The position numbers and the translations under genes were made by a program. A stretch of 45,131 bases of DNA. Origin: Rhodohalobacter sulfatireducens (lineage in GTDB: Bacteria; Bacteroidota; Rhodothermia; Balneolales; Balneolaceae). The DNA is taken from the NCBI RefSeq assembly GCF_022012475.1, contig NZ_JAKLWS010000035.1, forward strand, positions 1-45,131, given 5' to 3'. Under the pieces are notes generated by a model, which saw only the letters and a list, made by a program, of their open reading frames with translations, made no database searches and was not told the DNA's origin. Positions 27,596 to 36,064 of the stretch are shown in pieces (the first letter of the stretch is position 1; the number at the start of each line of letters is the position of its first letter).

Positions 27596-28035
27596 GCCAC
27601 GGAAACACGGAATTGCCACAGAAAATTTATTAGATAAATAAACTAATTGGGAAGGCATTGAATTACATAAACAATTAGGTTTTGGATTCCTTGAAATTGT
27701 TTACAAGGATGCACTTGAATATGAATTCAGAAAAAACAGAATTGATTTTGAAAGGGAAAAAGAATTCATAATAAGCTACAAAGACACGATTCTTTCTCAT
27801 AAATTTTTTGCCGATTTTGTTGTATTTGATATGGTAATACTTGAGATCAAAGCTAAGAATGGAATTGCAGATGAAGATATGGCACAAACTCTCAACTATC
27901 TGAAATGCTCCGGATGCAAGGTTGGACTGATTCTGAACTTCTGAAAAAGTAAACTCGATATAAAAAGAGTCGTATACTAATCGTTGAGAACTTCTACAAC
28001 ACAAAAAATTCTGTGCTTTTCCGTGCCTCCGTGGC
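27596..28035. repeat. Inverted-repeat-bounded element carrying a GxxExxY pseudogene
   Basis: The left end, GCCACGGAAACACGGAA then CACAGAAAATTT (27596-27628), is an imperfect inverted copy of the right end. The right end, read inverted, is GCCACGGAGGCACGGAA then CACAGAATTTT (28035-28005). About 26 of 31 aligned bases agree. The only coding trace inside is the GxxExxY remnant. A related ACCGCAAATGCACAAAGGCG motif lies just outside on the left (about 27511-27530). The rest of the gap between 27439 and 27595 holds a short AATTCCTTT/AAAGGAATT hairpin and no gene. Confidence 0.75.
27640..27980 (+). pseudogene. GxxExxY family protein, decayed
   Basis: Frame 27639 onward reads EGIELHKQLGFGFLEIVYKD, then FADFVVFDMVILEIKAKNGI and AQTLNYLKCSGCKVGLILNF. 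This is the GxxExxY (PD-D/ExK-like) family core, including LEIKA. It has no start codon: the N-terminal LIGKA part lies in another frame, which implies a one-base deletion near 27655. Near the C-terminus a TGA at 27942-27944 replaces the expected Gly, after which KSKLDIKRVVY and TAA continue in frame. Both lesions are visible directly. The family function is unknown. It occupies the interior of an inverted-repeat-bounded element. Confidence 0.85.
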
Positions 28036-28044
28036 TACAGCCTC

Positions 28045-28629
28045 TCACTTTAAGAATTCTAAAAATTTCTCCAAGGCCCTTCCTCGATGGCTGATTTTGT
28101 TCTTCTCTTCAGCATCAAGTTCAGCGAAGGTTTCATTGTATCCTTCTGGTTGAAAAACAGGATCGTAACCAAATCCCTTTGTGCCTTTTTCTTCGGTTAG
28201 AATTATTCCTTTACAGACCCCTTCGAAAAGATGTTCTTCCTCATTGGTGATATAAGCTATAACCGTTCGGAATTGAGCCGCCCGATTTTTTTCTCCCTCC
28301 ATCTCCTCCAACAGTTTATCCACATTATCCTGGTAGGTGGCATTATCGCCGGCGTATCTTGCAGAGTAAACTCCGGGAGCACCATCCAGGGCTTCAACTT
28401 CTAACCCGGTATCATCTGCAATGGAGGGAAGTCCTGTTTTATGATACCAAAATCGTGCTTTTTTCAGCGCATTTCCTTTCAGGTCGGGTTGATCTTCCTC
28501 CACTTCCGGAGCATCCGGATAGTCCAGGGTCGATTTCAAATGAATACCCAACGGCTCTAAAATCTGTTGTAACTCCCCGATTTTATGAGGATTACCAGAG
28601 GCCAGGAAAAGTGTATTCAGCTGAGGCAT
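28045..28629 (-). CDS. rdgB: Non-canonical purine NTP pyrophosphatase (RdgB/HAM1)
   Basis: A 194-residue house-cleaning enzyme that hydrolyses ITP, dITP and XTP to monophosphates and so keeps them out of nucleic acids. Motifs: the N-terminal LFLASGNPHKIGEL, the SIADDTGLEVEALDGAPGVYSARYAG active-site segment, GFGYDPVF and the C-terminal KNKISHRGRALEKF. All are intact. It follows the PfkB kinase gene by 2 bases on the same strand, so the pair forms an operon. Confidence 0.95.
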   Translation of the reverse strand: MPQLNTLFLASGNPHKIGELQQILEPLGIHLKSTLDYPDAPEVEEDQPDLKGNALKKARFWYHKTGLPSIADDTGLEVEALDGAPGVYSARYAGDNATYQDNVDKLLEEMEGEKNRAAQFRTVIAYITNEEEHLFEGVCKGIILTEEKGTKGFGYDPVFQPEGYNETFAELDAEEKNKISHRGRALEKFLEFLK

Positions 28630-28631
28630 AA

Positions 28632-29549
28632 TTAACCCACTTCAGGAATCTCACTCAACTCACGGAACTCCCTGTAGCGATCGTAAATCTCTTTTTCAGT
28701 CAGGTCTCTTAAACGATCCGGACCAAACTCTTCCACACAAAAACTGGCCATTACTGATCCAAAGATTACAGCTCGGCGGAAGTTCTGTGGAGATAGATCG
28801 TTTGTATAGGAGAGCCATCCGAGGAGTCCCCCCATAAATGAGTCGCCGGCACCGGTTGGGTCAAAAATATCAACGATTGGATATGCTGGAGCTGAAAATA
28901 TCTCATCGTCTGTAAATAGGAGTGCTCCATGCTCTCCTTTCTTGATTATCAGAAAATCCGGGCCCATTTTCCGAATAAGATCAGCCGATTTAATGAGATT
29001 TGGTTCATCGGCAAGTTCTCGAGCTTCAGAATCGTTTATCACTAAAAGATCTACATTTTTCAATGTCTGTTTCAGTGCATCAAGGGTCCCCTCAATCCAA
29101 AAATTCATGGTATCCATGACCACCAAATCAGGGCTGTTCACCTGTTCCAATACTTTTGCCTGGAGGCTTGGTTCGATATTGCCAAGTGCTATGAATTTGG
29201 CATCCCTGTAAGACTCGGGAATCTTCGGGTTAAAATGCTCAAAAACATTCAGCTGTGTATCCAAAGTATCTCGGTTGTTCAGATCATAATGATACTTGCC
29301 CTTCCAAAAAAATGTATTCCCGCTTTCATCCATCTGTAACCCCTGGAGATCGATATCTTTGCTTTTAAACAGATCGATATCATCCTGACTGAAGTCTTTT
29401 CCTACTACACCAACAAGGTTCACATTCTTTTGAAAATAGGATGAGGTGAGTGAAATATAGGTAGCGGAGCCGCCCAGAATTTTGTCGACTTTTCCAAACG
29501 GTGTTTCAATTCCGTCATAGGCGACAGATCCAACAACTAATAGAGACAT
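28632..29549 (-). CDS. PfkB-family sugar or nucleoside kinase
   Basis: A 305-residue ribokinase-fold kinase. The N-terminal GGSATYISLTSSYF is the substrate-side signature 1. The C-terminal DPTGAGDSFMGGLLGWL carries the anion hole and catalytic Asp of signature 2. The lid segment is short and the substrate is not evident; relatives act on ribose, fructose, adenosine or inosine. Cotranscription with rdgB could hint at a nucleoside-related substrate, which is only inference. Upstream, 29550-29652 has no gene and should hold the promoter. Confidence 0.9.
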   Translation of the reverse strand: MSLLVVGSVAYDGIETPFGKVDKILGGSATYISLTSSYFQKNVNLVGVVGKDFSQDDIDLFKSKDIDLQGLQMDESGNTFFWKGKYHYDLNNRDTLDTQLNVFEHFNPKIPESYRDAKFIALGNIEPSLQAKVLEQVNSPDLVVMDTMNFWIEGTLDALKQTLKNVDLLVINDSEARELADEPNLIKSADLIRKMGPDFLIIKKGEHGALLFTDDEIFSAPAYPIVDIFDPTGAGDSFMGGLLGWLSYTNDLSPQNFRRAVIFGSVMASFCVEEFGPDRLRDLTEKEIYDRYREFRELSEIPEVG

Positions 29550-29652
29550 AATTTATATCTGTTAATTCGAGTAATTCAATTCAAATGCAAAAAATACAGT
29601 TTTTATGACTGTTTTGTAGCATTCAATTTTGATAGGGTTACTCATTTTTTTC

Positions 29653-29705
29653 GCCACGAGAACACAAAAGCACAAAAAACTTTAGTGTTCTCGTGCTTTT
29701 GTGGC
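29653..29705. repeat. 53-bp palindromic element with GCCAC ends
   Basis: The element begins GCCACGAGAACACAAAAGCAC (29653-29673) and ends GTGTTCTCGTGCTTTTGTGGC (29685-29705). The ends pair as GCCAC/GTGGC. Inside, GAGAACAC pairs with GTGTTCTC, and AAAAGCAC pairs with GTGCTTTT, in crossing (pseudoknot-like) order. The terminal GCCAC and the GCAC/ACAC pattern recall the ends of the GxxExxY element at 27596-28035, so this may be a solo version without cargo. Confidence 0.7.
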
Positions 29706-29714
29706 ATTCCTTCA

Positions 29715-29995
29715 TCATAAATCCTGGAAATTATCTAAGTTCAGAGTCCAGTCTTATTCTCTTAATTCAAGTGAGGGATCAGCATCTTGTGGGATTATCT
29801 CATACTTTTTCATGATAACTTTGGCACCCCCATTCCGCCAAAATCTCCCCTGAACCAGCTCATAAACTTTGCAACTTTTGCTGTGTTTTCTGATGCGTCT
29901 TACACTGTTGTCCTTGACAAATAGTTCTCAGTGGTTTTATCCAGTTGTTCATTCACCCGATGCGGATCATAAACAGCCACATAGGAACAAGATAC
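29715..29995 (-). pseudogene. DUF547-domain protein, C-terminal remnant
   Basis: On the minus strand one frame reads VAVYDPHRVNEQLDKTTENY, then, after a TAA, DASENTAKVAKFMSWFRGDF and GG. The reading continues after a frameshift as KVIMKKYEIIPQDADPSLEL and, past a second TAA, DWTLNLDNFQDL. This is the C-terminal half of a DUF547 domain, recognisable by the WFRGDFGG segment and closing DWTLN. Two nonsense changes, a frameshift and a missing N-terminal half show it is dead. It abuts the start of the broken glycosyltransferase gene on the other strand. Confidence 0.75.
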
Positions 29996-29997
29996 CT

Positions 29998-30696
29998 ATG
30001 CAAGTTAGTCTGATAATACCTACGTATAATGAAGAGAAAACGATTGGGAAACTTCTCAGTCATTTGGAAACGTATGGAGACGATCGACTGCTTGAAATCA
30101 TAATTGTGGTTGGCGGAAGTAATGACCGAACCGTTTAAATTGTTCAGGAAAATAATGAGTGCTGCCTTGTCTCCGAACAAAAAGGACGTGCCACGCAAAT
30201 GAATATGGGAGTTCAGCATTCTTCGGGAGATCTTCTCTACGTTGTTCATGCCGACTCCTTCCCTCCCACAACCTACCTCGAGGACCTCTCTGTTGCTTTA
30301 AAAAATGGGTACAGGGCCGGGTGCTATCGGTTTCGGTTTGATTCCGATCGATTCCTGCTGAAAGCGAATTCCTGGTTTACCCGGTTCGATCGGATCATGT
30401 GTCGCGGCGGTGATCAAACTCTGTTCATCACACGGAATTTATTTGAAAAGATTGTCGGGTTTCGAGATGATTTCATGATTATGGAAGATTACGATCTGAT
30501 TCAAAAAATTCAGAGGGAGGCTCACTTCAAAATTATCCCGAAGGATGTGGTGTTATCAGCCAGGAAATATGATGAAAATCAATATTTGAAAGTAAATTTT
30601 GCGAATCTTGTCGTTTTCATGATGTACTTTTCCGGAGCACGCCAACAGACGATGGTTTCCGCTTACAAGAACCTCATCTATCACCCAAAATTTTAA
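29998..30696 (+). pseudogene. Family 2 glycosyltransferase with one in-frame stop
   Basis: The frame starts at ATG 29998 with MQVSLIIPTYNEEKTIGKLL, the N-terminus of a GT2 enzyme. It is cut by TAA at 30136-30138 after GGSNDRTV, and continues in the same frame to 30696. After the stop come KGRATQMNMG, the metal-binding VVHADS, YRFRFDS, GGDQTLFITRNLFEKIVGF and IMEDYDLIQKIQREAHFKI. The 232-codon total length fits the TIGR04283-type family, which is often found with DUF547 genes. Everything except the single stop is intact, so decay is recent. A truncated product starting at 30199 would lack the nucleotide-binding half. Confidence 0.85.
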
Positions 30697-30795
30697 CGGT
30701 TCAATCATATCTCTTTTTTGATTCTGTTCCTGCTCATTTAATCTTATTTTATACAGGTTGAAAATAATTCATTGGATTAGTATTGGTAGTGAGCT

Positions 30796-31263
30796 ATGGA
30801 AACGAAGTTTTTAGATCGGGCCATTGAACTGGCGGAGTTTGGAATGGAGCAAAACCACGGTGGTCCATTTGGTTGTGTAATTGTAAAAGACGGAGCCATA
30901 ATAGCAGAAGGGCACAACCGAGTCACATCAGATAATGACCCCACAGCACATGCCGAAATTGTAGCCATTCGAAAAGCGTGTGATGAACTGAACGATTTCC
31001 AACTAACGGATTGCGATATTTACACCTCCTGTGAGCCCTGCCCAATGTGCATTGGTGCCATCTACTGGGCACGCCCAAATAAGGTCTATTATGCTGCTTC
31101 ACGAGAAGATGCCGCCGAAGCCGGTTTCGATGATCACTTTATCTATGAGGAGCTGAATGTTCCACCGGATGACCGTACCATTTCTATGAAATCTGCTGAA
31201 CGAAAGAAGGCGATTCGGGTTTTTGAGAAGTGGATAAAAAAAGAAGATAAAATTGATTATTAA
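30796..31263 (+). CDS. guaD: Guanine deaminase-like nucleoside/base deaminase
   Basis: A 155-residue zinc deaminase of the cytidine-deaminase fold. The zinc site is HAE (His52, Glu54 as proton shuttle) with PCPMC (Cys82, Cys85). The extended C-terminus has YYAASREDAAEAGFDDHFIY and ends in a region that resembles the domain-swapped tail of bacterial guanine deaminase rather than tRNA adenosine deaminase TadA. It would convert guanine to xanthine for purine salvage. The next gene starts directly after its stop codon. Confidence 0.86.
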   Translation: METKFLDRAIELAEFGMEQNHGGPFGCVIVKDGAIIAEGHNRVTSDNDPTAHAEIVAIRKACDELNDFQLTDCDIYTSCEPCPMCIGAIYWARPNKVYYAASREDAAEAGFDDHFIYEELNVPPDDRTISMKSAERKKAIRVFEKWIKKEDKIDY

Positions 31264-31899
31264 ATGGCGTTCCATCCCTTTCATCAGTTCCTGATTGAAC
31301 GGTCCCGGCAAGAACTTCCCGGCCGGCAGGCTCAAATGAAGATGTCTCCTGAGCCGCTCGACCCTGATGTTGTGCTACCGCAGAAGAAGTCCGATACAGC
31401 TCATCCCAGCAGCGTATTGATTCCGCTTTTTCCTGACAATGAAAATCAACTTCACGTTATTCTGACTCTCAGGACAAAAAGCATACGCCACGCCGGCCAG
31501 ATCAGCTTCCCGGGGGGTCGACGAGAAGGATCAGAAACTCCGGAAGAAACTGCATTACGGGAAACCGAAGAAGAGATTGGTGTTGGGCGAGACAACGTTC
31601 AGATCGCTTGTAGTATTACACCGCTTTATTTACACCGTACAGATAATCAGATCACTCCCTATGTGGGTTTCCTGGATGAAGAACCTGAATTAATACCCGA
31701 TCCGGCTGAAGTTCAAGAAGCATTCTCAATTCCCGTTCAGAATTTGATGAATGGCGAGAATTTTAAAACAGAAGAGTGGAATCTTGCTCATGCCAGTTTT
31801 CATGTTCCATTTTGGACAATCCATGAAGTTCCGCTTTGGGGAGCCACAGCTATGATGATGAGCGAACTACTCGAACTGTACAAAGAGTTTAGAAAGTAA
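31264..31899 (+). CDS. Nudix hydrolase, CoA pyrophosphatase type
   Basis: A 211-residue hydrolase with an intact Nudix box at about 85-107: GGRREGSETPEETALRETEE then EIG, including the catalytic REtEEeiG helix. The preceding RHAGQISFPGG matches the CoA-pyrophosphatase signature (NudL/PCD1 type), so it probably cleaves CoA or oxidised CoA to phosphopantetheine and 3',5'-ADP. It is cotranscribed with the guanine deaminase-like gene, with no intergenic bases. Confidence 0.9.
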   Translation: MAFHPFHQFLIERSRQELPGRQAQMKMSPEPLDPDVVLPQKKSDTAHPSSVLIPLFPDNENQLHVILTLRTKSIRHAGQISFPGGRREGSETPEETALRETEEEIGVGRDNVQIACSITPLYLHRTDNQITPYVGFLDEEPELIPDPAEVQEAFSIPVQNLMNGENFKTEEWNLAHASFHVPFWTIHEVPLWGATAMMMSELLELYKEFRK

Positions 31900-31923
31900 T
31901 TTTTCTGATTGAAGTGTGTTATC

Positions 31924-31962
31924 AATAAAAAAAGGAGCATCAGGCCTCATTACCGTGCTCCT
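31924..31962 (-). terminator. Hairpin with T-run on the minus strand
   Basis: AGGAGCA (31933-31939) pairs with TGCTCCT (31956-31962). Read on the minus strand the stem is followed by TTTTTTTATTG. On the plus strand no T-run follows. It could end a minus-strand transcript started in the 32 kb intergenic region, or serve weakly after the Nudix gene. Confidence 0.4.
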
Positions 31963-32334
31963 CAAATAAGATGTTTTGGTTATACGGACTGAATACAATT
32001 AACAATCCATAAACTAAATATCTAAGGTTATTCGTTATAAATCAATTTTCTTGTAAATATTTTTAATCAATTAAACTTATTTATTTATGTAACAAAAAAG
32101 CGATTACAACTGCTTTACGCTTAGAATGCCAGCTCTAAAGTTTCAATTAAAATCAATCAAACTTTTGTTTTTTGAGAGTTGATGGCTTTTCAAAAGATTG
32201 AATTTCAGATTATTTTATGATGAACAAGTTGGGCCGTTTTTGATAATAATTACGCTTATTTAATAAAGCCCTGTTGTTTCCCACCAAAAGAAATAACATT
32301 TTTGCCTTAATACAACTAATTAAACTTTCAGGAT
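31963..32334. other. AT-rich intergenic region
   Basis: A region of about 370 bases with no coding signature. It presumably contains the promoter of the secreted-protein gene at 32335 and possibly the origin of a minus-strand RNA ending at the hairpin near 31930. No repeat or motif could be identified. Confidence 0.5.
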
Positions 32335-33165
32335 ATGAAAACAATCAAGTTCCAATTTATTTTAGCGATCTTTCTTTTAGTCTGTTCATCTTCACTTTTT
32401 GCGCAATCTGCCCAGGACATTCTTGATGATATGATTGAGCAGTACACCAACTCAATCGAAGATATTGAAACCATGATGATGGTAACCCGCATGGAGGGAT
32501 TCCTTGAAACAGAACCCGACACAACGTATTACCGAAAAGTCGAAACAGATGGTTTCCCAACATTAGAGGCTGTGGATTCAGGATCTAATACACCTGCTTC
32601 AAACTATTATAATTTCCACGAGAGCTATGATGCACTTGTCGAAAATGCTACCTACGAGGGAACGGAAACAGTTAACGGGCGTGAGGCTCACGTACTCTTC
32701 ATTGAGGATGTAAGAGCTCTTTATGACGATATGGTAACCAATCCTCAAGCACAGCAACAGCAAGAACAAGCGGAACCGCAAAGCGGACGCATGTATATTG
32801 ATACTGAAGATTACATTCCCGTGCGGATGAATTTTGATATCAGTTACGACGGAGAGTATACCGGTTCAGCCGACATGCTGATGTCCGACATTCGAAACAT
32901 AGACGGTATGTTGATTCCATTCATGATGGAGATGAAGATTGAGGGAATTTCCGGATCTATGTCTGCCGAGGATATGGCTGAAGCACAACAAAGCATGAAG
33001 GATCTTGAAGAGCAGATGGAAAATGCATCCGGCCTCCAAAAACGTATCCTGGAGAGAGCTGTTAAGCCACAAATGGAACGTCTGCAGAAAATGCTGGAAG
33101 AGGGTGCAATGACAATGAGAACCATTATTGAAGATGTTCAAACCAATGTAACGATCCCTGAATAG
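32335..33165 (+). CDS. Secreted protein, LolA/outer-membrane-lipoprotein-sorting-like
   Basis: A 276-residue exported protein with a signal peptide (about 1-24, ending SLFAQ). The start QDILDDMIEQYTNSIEDIET followed by beta-rich segments with SGRMYIDTEDYIPVRMNFDI and MLIPFMMEMKI fits the LolA/LppX-like fold, in which a half-barrel binds lipid or lipoprotein. From about 207 the chain becomes a Met/Glu/Gln-rich helix. Function is unproven; the fold assignment is from pattern only. It is monocistronic, with a strong terminator after it. Confidence 0.7.
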   Translation: MKTIKFQFILAIFLLVCSSSLFAQSAQDILDDMIEQYTNSIEDIETMMMVTRMEGFLETEPDTTYYRKVETDGFPTLEAVDSGSNTPASNYYNFHESYDALVENATYEGTETVNGREAHVLFIEDVRALYDDMVTNPQAQQQQEQAEPQSGRMYIDTEDYIPVRMNFDISYDGEYTGSADMLMSDIRNIDGMLIPFMMEMKIEGISGSMSAEDMAEAQQSMKDLEEQMENASGLQKRILERAVKPQMERLQKMLEEGAMTMRTIIEDVQTNVTIPE

Positions 33166-33233
33166 ATAGAGTAATAGACATTAAAAATGGAGTTCAACAA
33201 AACGAATTGAACCCGTTTTATTCGAACAATTTC

Positions 33234-33269
33234 AGAGGATATGGATTCATTTCCATGTCCTCTTTTTTT
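33234..33269 (+). terminator. Intrinsic terminator
   Basis: GAGGA-T-ATGGA and TCCAT-G-TCCTC form an 11-position stem (10 paired bases, one mismatch) around 33235-33261, followed directly by seven T. It ends the transcript of the secreted-protein gene. Confidence 0.85.
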
Positions 33270-33396
33270 ATATGCACCAATTGAACATGTGAAAAATTAG
33301 GGACTCTAAATCTCTAAGTAACAAACAGATGAACGTATAGTATGTTTAAAATGTTTTATTTAATAGTGAATCGACATTAAATAAATAAAACAAATC

Positions 33397-33684
33397 ATGA
33401 GCAACAAAGAAGCGTATAAAGAGAAGATTAGAGCACAATTGGATGAATGGAAAGCTGAGGCTGACAAACTCAGAGCCAGAATTAAACAAAAGCAAGCTGA
33501 AGGTAAAATTGATTCCCAAAAATATCTTGATGAGTTAAAGGTTAAACAGAGCAAAGCCAGGGCTAAGCTGGAAGAGTTGGAAGATGCCGGCGAGGATGCC
33601 TGGGAAGACATCAAAAAGGGTCTTGAAAAAGCTACAGCGGATCTGAAAGAAACCTACTCGAAGGCAAAGAGAAAGTTTAGCTAA
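33397..33684 (+). CDS. Short coiled-coil protein
   Basis: A 95-residue, highly charged, all-helical protein with heptad-like patterning throughout (KEKIRAQLDEWKAEADKL, ELKVKQSKARAKLEELEDAG). The C-terminal TADLKETYSKAKRKF resembles an amphipathic tail. It has no signal peptide. It resembles small stress-associated coiled-coil proteins found in cyanobacteria and Bacteroidota (sll1863-like); that match is tentative. Its 3' end overlaps the feoB stop on the other strand by 8 bases. Confidence 0.75.
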   Translation: MSNKEAYKEKIRAQLDEWKAEADKLRARIKQKQAEGKIDSQKYLDELKVKQSKARAKLEELEDAGEDAWEDIKKGLEKATADLKETYSKAKRKFS

Positions 33685-35833
33685 TTGCTGAACCTACCTG
33701 GTATACCAACATAGAACAAATGTATGCCAGTGCGGTCATATAAGTAAACATAACGGCGGGCCATTTCCACGAATTTGTTTCCCTTTTTACAATGGCTATT
33801 GTGCTCATACATTGCATTGCGAGCGCAAAGAAAACCATGAGAGACAATGCCGTCCAGACGGTATAAATTGGCTCGCCGGTTTCACTATCCACATCACTCC
33901 TAAGCTTTTCACGGAGTGCCATCTGTTCATCGCCCTCATGTTGCACACTGTATATAGTATTTAAAGTGCCCACCATAACTTCCCGAGCCGCAAATGAGGT
34001 AATTAAGCCGATACCGATTTTCCAATCGAATCCCAGGGGTTTAATAACCGGCTCAATAAACTGTCCGAATTGCCCCGCATAACTTTGTCGTAGCTTATTG
34101 GAAGCTTGCTGCTGTTCAGTTTGATCCGGTGAATACTCATTTACATTTTCGACACTTTGTTCAGCTACAAAATTATTTTGTGATTCCATCCGGGGAAATG
34201 ATGCCAGGAACCAGAGTACAATGGAGATACCAAGAATAATCTTACCAGCCTCCGTTACAAACACGCGCCCTCGATCGAACACGTTATAAAAAACTCCTGA
34301 CCATTTTGGCATCTTGTAACTGGGAAGCTCCATGATAAATGGTGAAGGTATATCAGATTTAATAATCTGCTTCATAACACGGGCTGCGATTATAGCCGTA
34401 ACGATACCCAAGAAATAAAGCCCAAAAAATGTCAGGCCCTGCAAGGTAAAAATTCCGAGAAAAGACTCATTGGGAATAAAGGCCGCAATCATAATGGCAT
34501 AAACCGGCAGCCTCGCTGAACATGCCATAAAGGGAAGGACCATAATTGTAATGATTCGGTCTCGCCAGTTTTCAATGGTGCGCGTAGCCATTATCCCCGG
34601 AATGGCACAGGCAAAGCCAGACATTAACGGGACAACAGATCGCCCATGCAGACCTATCCGGGTCATAAATCCATCCATCACAAATGCAGCGCGTGCCATA
34701 TAACCTGTACCTTCAAGTATGGAAATAAAGAAAAACAGGAACATAATTTGAGGCAGAAATATCACAACACCGCCCAAGCCGGCAATCACTCCCTCCACCA
34801 AAAGATCATTCAAAATACCCTCCGGAAGTGTTTTAGATACCCATGTTCCCGTTTCAATGAAAAGGAGGTCTATGAGATTCATAAACGGTTCAGCCCACGA
34901 AAAAATCGACTGAAACATCAACAGCAAAATCATTACAAATATGATTGGCCCAAATATTTTATGGGTAACAACCGCGTCAATTTTATCGGATATTGTTTCA
35001 ATTTTCTCACTCGATTCTGTAACTGAACCACTGGTACACTTCTCAATGTAGTCGTAACGGCTCAGCACCTCCTCGGCGGCATAGTTTTTTCCGGATTCTT
35101 CAAGCAATCTACGCGCTTCTTCAACGATCTCACGAAGTTGATGCTGCTTTTTTATGTCGTTAATCAAATTGATTGCCTGGTCATCCCCGATAAATCGAAG
35201 AGCTTCTATGGTCCACACCCGCTCGGGCAGATTAGTGTTTGGCTTGATCCATTTATTAATAAGGGTTTCAATCGCCTTTTGAAGCGGCTCTGAGGGACTC
35301 CACTGTAGCGGTTTCGGGGGATCAACTTTATGACCTGAAATATAATCACGGAGTTTTTGAACCTCTCTCTCCTCTTTGGCTACCATCGGTATTACGGGAA
35401 CTCCGAGCACTTTCGAAATACGATCGGCATCTACATTAATTCCGCGATCTTGAGCCACATCTATCATACTCAGCACCACAATCACGGGGATTCCCAAATC
35501 CATAACCTGTGATGTTAGGTACAGATTTCGATCGAGGTTACTGGCATCGACTAATACAACAATAAGATCCGGTGCAGGCTCATGCTCGTATGTACCGGCT
35601 AAAACCTGGTAAGTAATTCGTTCATCAATCTGCTTAGGGTTCAGACTGTATGAACCCGGAAGATCAACGATCCTGTACTTCTCTCCGCCAATTTTGGCAT
35701 AACCAACCTTCCTTTCAACTGTTACACCGGGATAGTTCGCAATTTTCTGTTTGAGCCCTGTTAACCCGTTAAATAGTGTAGATTTACCCGTATTGGGATT
35801 TCCAACTAATGCAATCGTCTTTTCCCTACTCAC
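33677..35833 (-). CDS. feoB: Ferrous iron transport protein B
   Basis: A 718-residue Fe(II) uptake permease. The N-terminal G domain has G1 GNPNTGKST, switch/G2 NYPGVTVER and G3 DLPGSYSL; a G4-like segment lies around VVLSMIDVAQDRGI, where the usual NxxD reads SMID. A helical spacer with the GDI-like region follows (about 180-275). The membrane part has two Gate motifs: FLPQIMFLFFFISILEGTGY and FAAREVMVGT. The start is GTG 35833. It is the last gene of feoA-feoA-feoB. It brings iron in when it is reduced, under low oxygen. Confidence 0.95.
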   Translation of the reverse strand: MSREKTIALVGNPNTGKSTLFNGLTGLKQKIANYPGVTVERKVGYAKIGGEKYRIVDLPGSYSLNPKQIDERITYQVLAGTYEHEPAPDLIVVLVDASNLDRNLYLTSQVMDLGIPVIVVLSMIDVAQDRGINVDADRISKVLGVPVIPMVAKEEREVQKLRDYISGHKVDPPKPLQWSPSEPLQKAIETLINKWIKPNTNLPERVWTIEALRFIGDDQAINLINDIKKQHQLREIVEEARRLLEESGKNYAAEEVLSRYDYIEKCTSGSVTESSEKIETISDKIDAVVTHKIFGPIIFVMILLLMFQSIFSWAEPFMNLIDLLFIETGTWVSKTLPEGILNDLLVEGVIAGLGGVVIFLPQIMFLFFFISILEGTGYMARAAFVMDGFMTRIGLHGRSVVPLMSGFACAIPGIMATRTIENWRDRIITIMVLPFMACSARLPVYAIMIAAFIPNESFLGIFTLQGLTFFGLYFLGIVTAIIAARVMKQIIKSDIPSPFIMELPSYKMPKWSGVFYNVFDRGRVFVTEAGKIILGISIVLWFLASFPRMESQNNFVAEQSVENVNEYSPDQTEQQQASNKLRQSYAGQFGQFIEPVIKPLGFDWKIGIGLITSFAAREVMVGTLNTIYSVQHEGDEQMALREKLRSDVDSETGEPIYTVWTALSLMVFFALAMQCMSTIAIVKRETNSWKWPAVMFTYMTALAYICSMLVYQVGSAIS

Positions 35834-35842
35834 TTATATAGT

Positions 35843-36058
35843 CTATTTAATTTCAATGCACTCCGCCTCTGATTTCCGCAGTGATACGAGGTATCCTCTC
35901 ACTTTCACTTCAATGGGAAACCCTAATGGTGCTGCTCGTACAACTTCCACTTTCGAACCGGGTGTAAATCCCATCTCGAGCAATCGTAATGTATCAGATC
36001 CCTTTACTCCCTTGACTATTGCAGAGCTTTTCTTTTTTACATCTGAAAGTGTTTTCAT
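35843..36058 (-). CDS. feoA: FeoA-type ferrous iron transport protein
   Basis: A 71-residue SH3-like protein. It has the family pattern LLEMGFTPGSKVEVV, PLGFPIEVKVRGYLVSLRKS and a closing IEIK. FeoA interacts with FeoB and modulates transport. It lies 9 bases upstream of feoB and 6 bases downstream of a second FeoA-like gene. Confidence 0.92.
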   Translation of the reverse strand: MKTLSDVKKKSSAIVKGVKGSDTLRLLEMGFTPGSKVEVVRAAPLGFPIEVKVRGYLVSLRKSEAECIEIK

Positions 36059-36064
36059 CGATTT

